Positions 57,475 through 64,000 of a stretch of 64,000 nucleotides of DNA are shown piece after piece. The DNA comes from Malonomonas rubra DSM 5091 (GTDB lineage Bacteria; Desulfobacterota; Desulfuromonadia; Desulfuromonadales; Geopsychrobacteraceae). The notes below the pieces were generated by a model. That model did not search any database and was not told the DNA's origin. It saw only the letters and a list, made by a program, of their open reading frames with translations. Every line of letters starts with the position of its first letter. Position 1 is the stretch's first letter. The position numbers and the translations under genes were made by a program. The stretch spans positions 310,001 through 374,000 of the forward strand of contig NZ_FQZT01000001.1 of the NCBI RefSeq assembly GCF_900142125.1, given 5' to 3'.

Positions 57475-57903
57475 ATGGCTAACATCATGGAAATGGCAGC
57501 TGAAATTATTGCTGCACACGCTTCCACCACCCCCATGTCAAAAGATGAATTGATTGCCGAACTGAACGAAGTTCATGCCGCCCTGTCTGCGCTGGAAAAA
57601 GGTGAAGCGGTTGAAGCTGCAGAGGCAGAAGCTACTGAAGAAGCCCCCGCAGTATCCCGCAAAAAAGCATTCGGCAAAGATAAAATTTACTGCATGATAT
57701 GCGGTAAAGGCTTTAAAACTCTTTCCCGCCACCTGAAAACTTCACACGACATGACTGCCAATGAATATCGCAAGCAATTTGACATTCCGCGTAGCCAATC
57801 GCTTGCCGCGAAAAACTATTCCGAAAGCCGTCGCCAGATGGCTGTAGATCGTGGCCTAGCCGACAATCTGGCAAAAGCACGCGCCGCAAAAAAGAAAAAG
57901 TAG
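57475..57903 (+). CDS. MucR/Ros-family zinc-finger transcriptional regulator
   Basis: 142-residue Ros/MucR regulator: N-terminal oligomerisation region (1-55, Ala/Glu-rich) and a prokaryotic C2H2 zinc finger C-x2-C...H-x4-H in CMICGKGFKTLSRHLKTSH (about 73-91), with basic tail. In Alphaproteobacteria MucR binds AT-rich DNA and represses many genes (H-NS-like); its presence here suggests the same in this lineage. AAAAGGAG binding site; the AT-rich upstream 203 bases could be an autoregulatory target. Confidence 0.94.
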   Translation: MANIMEMAAEIIAAHASTTPMSKDELIAELNEVHAALSALEKGEAVEAAEAEATEEAPAVSRKKAFGKDKIYCMICGKGFKTLSRHLKTSHDMTANEYRKQFDIPRSQSLAAKNYSESRRQMAVDRGLADNLAKARAAKKKK

Positions 57904-57929
57904 CGGGCAAAGCTTATATATTAAACACG

Positions 57930-57960
57930 AAAAAGGCGACCTTAAACAGGTCGCCTTTTT
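57930..57960. terminator. Bidirectional terminator of mucR and the deoB operon
   Basis: 13-bp stem AAAAAGGCGACCT/AGGTCGCCTTTTT with a 5-base loop; T5 on both strands. Confidence 0.9.
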
Positions 57961-57976
57961 ATTATTGAAAACTCAA

Positions 57977-58363
57977 CTATTCCAGCACGAATGGTACTTC
58001 TATCAATTGTTGCCCTTCCTCATCAACGACAACAACTTTCCATTGTCCAGACCATTGCGGCAAAAACCTCTTGGATGAATAGGTTCGCCAGTCAGCTGAA
58101 CCGATTGGCAAAGTCACCCGTGCCATCTCATTATCCTGATAGTACCAGACATGGGTTACACTGGTTGCCGCTTCAGCGCCTGTAACTCTGGTAAAGCAAA
58201 ACAGCTTACCGTAATCTGCCGGATAACTTTTAATGTTATCAACCGGCATCTGCTTTTCGATAGCCGTCGTAATAACTGCATCCGCGACCAGAAGCTCTGC
58301 CGTTGCAGGCAAAGCAAACAGCAAGCAAGTAACAACAGCGCCAAGGAAACCTTTCAACATCAT
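57977..58363 (-). CDS. DUF2914 secreted protein
   Basis: 128-residue protein of the DUF2914 family: signal peptide (about 1-20, ending in PATA) and the family core FCFTRVTGAEAATSVTHVWYYQDNEMARVTLPI...DWRTYSSKRFLPQWSGQWKV. Periplasmic; function unknown. ATG at 58363 (MMLKGF or MLKGF) follows GGAGGGT. It starts 33 bases after deoB, so it is the last gene of that operon. Confidence 0.88.
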   Translation of the reverse strand: MMLKGFLGAVVTCLLFALPATAELLVADAVITTAIEKQMPVDNIKSYPADYGKLFCFTRVTGAEAATSVTHVWYYQDNEMARVTLPIGSADWRTYSSKRFLPQWSGQWKVVVVDEEGQQLIEVPFVLE

Positions 58364-58396
58364 ACCCTCCATCGGGGGAAGAAAAATTATCTATTT

Positions 58397-59575
58397 TCAG
58401 ACTAGATCAGCCAGAAAACTATGACCAGTGGAGAAATCGATAGCGAAATTTTCCGCAATCGTCGCACCAACATCAGCAAAAGAACTCCGTTCACCAAGAC
58501 TCCCCTGTTCCCGCAGAGAGGGCGACCACGCCAACAGTGGAACATATTCACGCGTATGATCGGTTCCCGGAGTTGTTGGGTCGCAGCCATGATCGGCGGT
58601 AATCAACAACAGATCCTGATCTCCAAAGTTCTGCTGAAGTTCGGGTAACCAGCGGTCAAAATCGAGCAGAGCCGAAGCAAACCCCTGATAGTCCAAACGA
58701 TGCCCATACAGCATATCAAAATCGACCAGATTGGTCATGACCAGACCATACTTTATTTGCGCTAAAGCCTGTAAAGTTTTTGCCATTCCCTCGGCATTGT
58801 TCTTACTTGGCAGAACCTTGCTCAGCCCCTCTCCAGCAAAGAGATCATTGATTTTCCCGACACCATAAGTTGCAAACCCGTTTTTTTTCATTTTCTGCAA
58901 CAGAGTCGGAGCAGAAGGCTTCTGCGGAAAATCATGACGGCCGGAGGTTCTTTTGAAATTATCCGCAGAGGTTCCGCTAAACGGCCGCGCGATCACGCGG
59001 CAAACATTAAATGGCAACAGGATTTTCTCTGCAATACGGCAGATTCCATAAAGCTGCTCGGGCGGAATGACATCTTCATGGGCAGCGATCTGAAAGACAG
59101 AATCACTGCTCGTATAAACGATTGGACGGCCAGTACGCACATGCTCTTCGCCCAGTTGCCGCAGGATATCTGTACCACTGGCGGCAATGTTCCCCAGCGG
59201 GGCAAGACCGGTTTCAGCGGCAAACTGATCAATAATTTCTGCAGGGAAACCATGCGGAAAAGTCGCAAAAGCTTTATCTTGGATAACCCCGGCCAGCTCC
59301 CAATGCCCGGTGACGGAATCCTTGCCCTCACTTTGCTCTGCCATCCGTCCCCAGTAGCAGCATTTTGGCTGAGAAATTGTATCCGGCAAGTCAATCAACT
59401 CACCAAGTCCGAGTTTCGCCAGATTGTTCAGCGGTAAGCCTCCGACTGCTGCGGCAACATGAGGCAAGGTCGCAGCGTCCTGATCGCCGTACTCAGAGGC
59501 ATCCGGCAAAGCACCGATACCGACACCGTCTAGCACGATCAGGACAACGCGTTGAAAGGAATTAGCGTGCGCCAT
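58397..59575 (-). CDS. deoB: Phosphopentomutase
   Basis: 392-residue metal-dependent (Mn) alkaline-phosphatase-superfamily enzyme that interconverts ribose- or deoxyribose-1-P and 5-P. N-terminal VVLIVLDGVGIGALPDA (metal Asp), catalytic Thr in DSVTGHWE, and C-terminal ITADHGCDPTTPGTDHTREY metal site. Start at ATG 59575 (MAHANSFQRVV), overlapping the deoC end by 14 bases. Salvage of nucleosides together with deoC. Confidence 0.95.
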   Translation of the reverse strand: MAHANSFQRVVLIVLDGVGIGALPDASEYGDQDAATLPHVAAAVGGLPLNNLAKLGLGELIDLPDTISQPKCCYWGRMAEQSEGKDSVTGHWELAGVIQDKAFATFPHGFPAEIIDQFAAETGLAPLGNIAASGTDILRQLGEEHVRTGRPIVYTSSDSVFQIAAHEDVIPPEQLYGICRIAEKILLPFNVCRVIARPFSGTSADNFKRTSGRHDFPQKPSAPTLLQKMKKNGFATYGVGKINDLFAGEGLSKVLPSKNNAEGMAKTLQALAQIKYGLVMTNLVDFDMLYGHRLDYQGFASALLDFDRWLPELQQNFGDQDLLLITADHGCDPTTPGTDHTREYVPLLAWSPSLREQGSLGERSSFADVGATIAENFAIDFSTGHSFLADLV

Positions 59576-60233
59576 AAGTTTGCTTCTGCCATTCCTGCAT
59601 GATCGCGACACCGGAACTGGTCCCTATTCGGGTTGCGCCGGCGGCAGTCATCTGCTGTAAAACTTTCAGATCTCGGATACCGCCAGCAGCTTTCACACCG
59701 ACCCTTCCATTCGCAACTTCGGACATCAGGGCGACATCCTCAACTTTTGCCCCGGAAGGCCCGAAACCAGTCGATGTTTTCACATAGGCGGCACCAGCAC
59801 TGACAACCAGCTGAGTTGCATTGCGGATAAGATCAGGACAAAGGTAGCAACACTCGATAATCACTTTTACCGGGTTCTGTTCAGCGGCTAACACGACCTG
59901 AGCAATTTCTTCTTCAACCAGAGAGCTGTGACCAGCAAGCAGATTACCGAGGGAAATCACCATGTCGATCTCATCGGCACCGGCAGCCACCAACTCAGCC
60001 GTTTCCGCAACCTTTTGACGCAAGCTGTTATAGCCACAGGGGAAGCCTACGACGGTGCAGACTTTAACGCTGGAACCGTAAAGTTGATTGGCGACAAAAG
60101 GAACAAACAGGGGAGGCACACAGACTGAAGCGAAATCGTGTTCAACGGCCTCTTCACAGAGAACAGCGAACTGTGACTCCGTCGCATCAGGCTTCAGCAA
60201 CGTATGATCAATAAATCCGGCAGGGCTGTTCAT
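59562..60233 (-). CDS. deoC: Deoxyribose-phosphate aldolase
   Basis: 223-residue class I aldolase splitting 2-deoxyribose-5-phosphate to glyceraldehyde-3-P and acetaldehyde. Schiff-base Lys in YVKTSTGFGPSG, second Lys in GVKAAGGIRD. N-terminal IDHTLLKPDAT is characteristic. In the operon with deoB: nucleoside catabolism to central metabolism. Nine bases after argJ on the minus strand. Confidence 0.96.
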   Translation of the reverse strand: MNSPAGFIDHTLLKPDATESQFAVLCEEAVEHDFASVCVPPLFVPFVANQLYGSSVKVCTVVGFPCGYNSLRQKVAETAELVAAGADEIDMVISLGNLLAGHSSLVEEEIAQVVLAAEQNPVKVIIECCYLCPDLIRNATQLVVSAGAAYVKTSTGFGPSGAKVEDVALMSEVANGRVGVKAAGGIRDLKVLQQMTAAGATRIGTSSGVAIMQEWQKQTYGAR

Positions 60234-60242
60234 CGGCTGGAA

Positions 60243-61436
60243 TCAGGTCCGGTAATCTGCGTTGATCTTTATATATTCGTAACCGAGGTCCGAGGTGTAA
60301 TAACTGGAGCAGGTATCCCCCTGGTTCAGCTCGACCGTGACGGTGAATTCGGGAAGTTTGAGAACTTCAGTCGCTTCCGCCTCGAGTTCAGGACCGGTCG
60401 ACAAGCCATCCTTAGTCACAGCAACCTGATTGAAAAAGATATCGATTTTGTTCTGATCAACATCGATTCCGGAATAACCAACGGCTGAAATAATCCGTCC
60501 CCAGTTGGCGTCTTCACCGAAAAAGGCTGTTTTCACCAAAGAGGATGTCGCCACAGACTTGGCTGCAGTACGTGCAGCATCTTCTGACTCAGCGCCCTGT
60601 ACTTTAATTTCAACTAACTTTGTTGCCCCTTCACCATCACGGACAATCATCTTGGCCAGGTCAAGAAGAACCCGCTCGAGGTGCTGAACAAACGCCTGAG
60701 CAGCTTCGCTGCCCGGTTCAATTTTCTTCCCACCAGCAGCACCATTTGCAAGCAGTAAAACGGTATCGTTTGTTGAAGTGTCGCCATCGACTGTAATCGA
60801 GTTGAAGCTCTTCTTTACAGCCTGACGCAAAGCAGAATCGAGAAATTGTGCATCGATTGCCGCATCGGTCAGAACAAAACCGAGCATGGTTGCCATATTG
60901 GGGTGAATCATCCCCGCCCCTTTGGCCAGACCAAGAATATTGTAGGCTTTTTCACCATCGCTAAAACGAGCAGAAGCAACTTTGGAATAGGCATCAGTGG
61001 TCATAATCGCCTCAGCAACCACCAGGGCCCGATCCTCAGCCAGAGCATCGACCAGCTTATCCATATTCTGTTCAAAAGGAATAATCGGCAGTTGCACACC
61101 GATGACCCCGGTTGAAGCCAAAGCGACCAATTCTTCATCAATATTCAACTGTTTTGCCACTAGTTGAGACGTCTGCTGCGCAACCTGCAATCCCGCTTCG
61201 CCAGTACAGGCATTTGCGTTACCACTGTTGATCAAAACAGCCTGACAAACCCCACCAGCAATCCGCGGTTTGGTCACCTGTAGCGGTGCGGCATAGACCT
61301 TGTTCTGGGTAAAAACTCCAGCTGTCGCGGCAGGTTGGTCGGAGCAAATCAAAGCCAAGTCGAGCTTACCCGACTTTTTGATCCCACTCGCTAAGCCTGC
61401 AAACCTGAAACCTGCAGGAATATCAAAATGACTCAT
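60243..61436 (-). CDS. argJ: Bifunctional ornithine acetyltransferase/N-acetylglutamate synthase
   Basis: 397-residue self-cleaving Ntn-type enzyme of the cyclic arginine pathway. Autocleavage site A|T in GMIHPNMATMLGF, yielding alpha and beta chains; active Thr is the new N-terminus of beta. Central GDTSTNDTVLLLANG and the ending region match. Whether it also makes N-acetylglutamate de novo depends on subtype. Five bases before the start of deoC-side and after the hybrid kinase gene, in the secA operon. Confidence 0.95.
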   Translation of the reverse strand: MSHFDIPAGFRFAGLASGIKKSGKLDLALICSDQPAATAGVFTQNKVYAAPLQVTKPRIAGGVCQAVLINSGNANACTGEAGLQVAQQTSQLVAKQLNIDEELVALASTGVIGVQLPIIPFEQNMDKLVDALAEDRALVVAEAIMTTDAYSKVASARFSDGEKAYNILGLAKGAGMIHPNMATMLGFVLTDAAIDAQFLDSALRQAVKKSFNSITVDGDTSTNDTVLLLANGAAGGKKIEPGSEAAQAFVQHLERVLLDLAKMIVRDGEGATKLVEIKVQGAESEDAARTAAKSVATSSLVKTAFFGEDANWGRIISAVGYSGIDVDQNKIDIFFNQVAVTKDGLSTGPELEAEATEVLKLPEFTVTVELNQGDTCSSYYTSDLGYEYIKINADYRT

Positions 61437-61441
61437 GTCAA

Positions 61442-63139
61442 TTAACCTTTAAGCTGGTTGTAAGTCTCTTCTGTCGGAAGCAACATACCGAAACTGGTTC
61501 CTTCGCCCTTGACCTCTTCAAGGAAGATATCCCCCTTCATCCGGTCTACGACAACTTTCACCAAGGCAAGTCCGATTCCAACACCGTGTGGCTTTTCTGT
61601 GTCGATATCACCCAGCTGGGTGTAGGAATTAAAAATTGTGCTGCGTGCTTCCAGCGGCACGGTCTGCCCCTGGTTAAAGATCTGCAGATAAACATACTGC
61701 AAACCTTCGAACATGCGCGACTCAGCCTTCACTCGAATCAGTCCGCCGTCGCGGTTGAACTTGACAGCATTATCCACAAGACAGTTGAAAGCCATGCTGA
61801 ATTTTTCCTGGTCACCATAAACCTCAGGCAGGTCTTCCTCAATATCGATCTCGGTTGCAAGCTCCCGCGTCGCCATCTGCTTGTTGTAGTACTGGAAAGA
61901 ATCAGCTACCGGCCAGGGCACTCCGAAAGCTTTCCAGCGCCAAACCTCACGTTCCGACTCGATGGAAAACAGGCGCAACATACCTGTGATCAGTTTTTCC
62001 AGCCGCTCACCCTCCTCCCTGACCAATTGCAGATGCTCTTTAAACTCTGCTTCCGAGAGCTTTTCATAGAAGGTCAGCGACAGGTCAACATAGCCCATGA
62101 TCGATGTCAGTGGCGTTTTCAGTTCGTGAGAGAGGTTGCATACCAGGCGGGTCCGGGCACGGTTCATCCGCACCAGTTCATCGTTTGTCCGCTCAAGAGT
62201 TGCCGCTTGTGAACGCAAACTGTTAACCAGTTCGAAGTTTTCCATTGCCAGGGCAACCTGATTGGCAATCGCCACAAGCAAATTCTGATCTTCAAGGTCG
62301 AACGACCCGCCGGAACGCTTGTTGTTAACGTTGATAACACCGACGATCTCGTCCCGCACCACAATCGGTACCGACAACAGTGACTGGTCCTTGTAGCGTT
62401 TCCCCCCGACATGACCTTCAAAGCGGCTGTCGTGATCGATGTTAGAGATCAACACAGGCTCACGGCTGGCGAAAACGTGTCCGGAAATACCTTCACCCGA
62501 CGCGACACGGACAGTATTAACAATTTCTTCAGACAATCCACGCGCAGCAGCGATGTGTAACAAACCATCGTCTTCTACCAGCATCAGCGATGCGACCTCA
62601 ACATCTGCAGAATCGACAATTGAGTCCAGAATCAGATCGAACAACTCCTGCAGATCACTGCCAGAGCTGGCCGTCTCACCGATCTTTTTCAGCAGAACCA
62701 GGTCTCCCATGCGGCGCTGTGCTTCCAGGCGAGCCCTGCTCTGGTTGACCGCGTGCCGATAAGCATCCAGCCCCTGATTGACAGCTTCCAGCACTTCTTC
62801 CTGGGTAAACGGCTTGACCAGGTAATCGAGAGCTCGCTCACGCAGCACTTCACGGGCGATATTAAAATCTTCCTGCCCCGAAATCATGATCACTTGTATT
62901 TCCGGGGTGTGCTGTTTGATCATCCGCAAGACTTCAACACCGTTGATATCCGGCAGCGCGACATCACAGAAAACCAGAGCGATATCTTCCCGGTCCAGAA
63001 TCTCCGTCACCTGACCACCAGTTTCCGAGCGAATAACCCGATAGCCTCGACTTTCCAGAATATCCTGCAGCAAATCGAGAATCAGCGGAACGTCGTCGAT
63101 CAACAAGATGGCTTGTTCAATCTGTGCTTGCTCTGTCAT
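61442..63139 (-). CDS. REC-GAF hybrid histidine kinase
   Basis: 565-residue soluble signalling protein: REC domain (1-125) with D59 (VFCDVALPDING), GAF domain (about 160-300), coiled coil, HisKA with H338 (LVCNLSHELKTPLTS) and HATPase (about 440-560; NCLVDNAVKFN, GVGIGLALVK). No membrane helix, so it takes signals from a partner kinase and a GAF ligand. It sits between secA (21 bases upstream) and argJ (five bases downstream), which are usually neighbours in this lineage. Output partner not in the window. Confidence 0.93.
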   Translation of the reverse strand: MTEQAQIEQAILLIDDVPLILDLLQDILESRGYRVIRSETGGQVTEILDREDIALVFCDVALPDINGVEVLRMIKQHTPEIQVIMISGQEDFNIAREVLRERALDYLVKPFTQEEVLEAVNQGLDAYRHAVNQSRARLEAQRRMGDLVLLKKIGETASSGSDLQELFDLILDSIVDSADVEVASLMLVEDDGLLHIAAARGLSEEIVNTVRVASGEGISGHVFASREPVLISNIDHDSRFEGHVGGKRYKDQSLLSVPIVVRDEIVGVINVNNKRSGGSFDLEDQNLLVAIANQVALAMENFELVNSLRSQAATLERTNDELVRMNRARTRLVCNLSHELKTPLTSIMGYVDLSLTFYEKLSEAEFKEHLQLVREEGERLEKLITGMLRLFSIESEREVWRWKAFGVPWPVADSFQYYNKQMATRELATEIDIEEDLPEVYGDQEKFSMAFNCLVDNAVKFNRDGGLIRVKAESRMFEGLQYVYLQIFNQGQTVPLEARSTIFNSYTQLGDIDTEKPHGVGIGLALVKVVVDRMKGDIFLEEVKGEGTSFGMLLPTEETYNQLKG

Positions 63140-63160
63140 AAGTTCTTATCCGTAGCGAGG

Positions 63161-64000
63161 CTATTTACCGCAACATTTTTTGTACTTCTTGCCACTCCCA
63201 CAAGGGCAGTCATCATTTCGCCCAATTTTATCTTCATCGCGTTTCGTCGGTTTGCGCCCCTCGTCTTCACCACCAACTCGATTTAACGCAACCTTCTGTC
63301 TACGTTGTTCAGCTTCCATTTGCTGGACATCTTCTTCACGCGCCAGCTGGATGTGGAACAGCTTCTGCACAACGTCTTGGCGAATCCGTCCCATCATCTC
63401 CATGAAGAGGCTGTAAGCTTCACGCTTATATTCTTCTTTCGGGTTCTTCTGGCCGTAACTTCTCAGGCCAATACCCTCTTTCAGATGATCGACAGCAAGC
63501 AGATGTTCTTTCCACTTAGCATCAATCGCCTGCAACAACAGAACCCGCATCAAGTGAGTCATCAGAGGCGGGGTAAAATCTTCTTCCTTGTACTCAAAGC
63601 GGCCCTCAACCTGTTGTTTCAGAAATTGCTCCAGATCAACCCGCTTAACGCTGGCTTGATCGATCTGGCCAAGATCTAGAAGGAAAGCAAACTGGTTACT
63701 GAAGTCTTCCACCAACCGCGGCCAATCCCACTCGCTCGCAGTTGTTTTCTCGGGGCAGAAGGTCGCAACGATATCTTCAACCATTTCGTTACAGATGCCG
63801 AAGATCGTCTCTTTAAGCTGTTCACCGCCAAGCACTTCACGGCGCTGAGTGTAAATAACCTCACGCTGACGGTTCATGACATCATCATATTCGAGCAGGT
63901 GTTTCCGAATGTCAAAGTTGTGCGCCTCAACCTTCTTCTGCGCGTTTTCGATCGCTTTGCTGATCATGCCGTGCTCGATCGGCTCTCCTTCCGGTATTTT
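63161..64000 (-). CDS. secA: SecA preprotein translocase ATPase, C-terminal part (5' end off window)
   Basis: C-terminal 279 codons of the Sec translocase motor; the N-terminus continues beyond base 64000. Visible are the helical wing/scaffold region (KAIENAQKKVEAHNFDIRKHLLEYDDVMN) and the zinc-binding C-terminus (GRNDDCPCGSGKKYKKCCGK) that binds SecB and lipids. Expected to be the first gene of the operon secA-hybrid kinase-argJ-deoC-deoB-DUF2914. Confidence 0.96.
   Translation of the reverse strand, partial: KIPEGEPIEHGMISKAIENAQKKVEAHNFDIRKHLLEYDDVMNRQREVIYTQRREVLGGEQLKETIFGICNEMVEDIVATFCPEKTTASEWDWPRLVEDFSNQFAFLLDLGQIDQASVKRVDLEQFLKQQVEGRFEYKEEDFTPPLMTHLMRVLLLQAIDAKWKEHLLAVDHLKEGIGLRSYGQKNPKEEYKREAYSLFMEMMGRIRQDVVQKLFHIQLAREEDVQQMEAEQRRQKVALNRVGGEDEGRKPTKRDEDKIGRNDDCPCGSGKKYKKCCGK

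Overview
The window looks like a chromosomal segment of a free-living, anaerobic or microaerobic deltaproteobacterium of the Desulfuromonas/Geobacter/Pelobacter kind (class Desulfuromonadia). Pointers: a three-gene succinate dehydrogenase/fumarate reductase with a di-haem-type cytochrome b, a sigma-54 two-component pair, a MucR/Ros zinc-finger regulator, several REC/CheW/HDOD signalling proteins, and two genes that only make sense if UGA is read as selenocysteine. This is inferred from gene content; there is no 16S or other marker. I see no phage, insertion sequence, CRISPR array, rRNA or tRNA gene. Almost all genes have recognisable, mostly housekeeping products.

Layout. 1-5.6 kb: a heavy-metal RND efflux adaptor (cut by the window edge) and its TolC partner, divergent from a membrane histidine kinase and a sigma-54 response regulator; the shared intergenic region holds three copies of a 16-bp palindrome and a candidate sigma-54 promoter. 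5.6-9.2 kb: small zinc-ribbon and hypothetical proteins around tgt. 9.2-13 kb: TgpA-type transglutaminase, DUF58 and MoxR operon. 13-19 kb: cold-shock protein with a hairpin leader, rlpA, accA, dnaE. 19-26.3 kb: HDOD protein, cation/proton antiporter, guaC, DUF3422, Maf, WYL regulator, MazG-like enzyme. 26.4-28.6 kb: a Cys-rich FKBP isomerase, a selenocysteine (CxxU) AhpD-like peroxidase-related enzyme, a DnaQ-like exonuclease and a tiny selenocysteine membrane protein. 28.6-31 kb: galE and a purine permease. 31-34.7 kb: a four-gene operon of methyltransferase, isoprenoid-synthase-like enzyme and MacB-type ABC transporter. 34.9-39.2 kb: guaBA and prfB (with its programmed frameshift). 39.3-42.6 kb: fur-feoB-zinc ribbon-DtxR/FeoA iron operon under a Fur box. 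42.7-47 kb: CcdA/TlpA thiol redox pair, DegP-like protease, AEC transporter, short PrmA-like methyltransferase. 47-50.5 kb: sdhCAB. 50.9-56 kb: valS and a CheW-CheW-REC(acidic) operon. 56-64 kb: dgt, mucR, and a long operon secA-hybrid kinase-argJ-deoC-deoB-DUF2914.

The most interesting items are the two unannotated selenoproteins at 27.0-28.5 kb (both would be truncated by ordinary gene calling), the isoprenoid-synthase/methyltransferase/ABC operon of unknown product, the receiver protein with a long acidic linker and a PopZ-like helical tail, and the triple palindrome/sigma-54 arrangement in front of the metal efflux genes. Gene starts were moved from the longest reading frame wherever a better ribosome binding site, family alignment or neighbour spacing argued for it.
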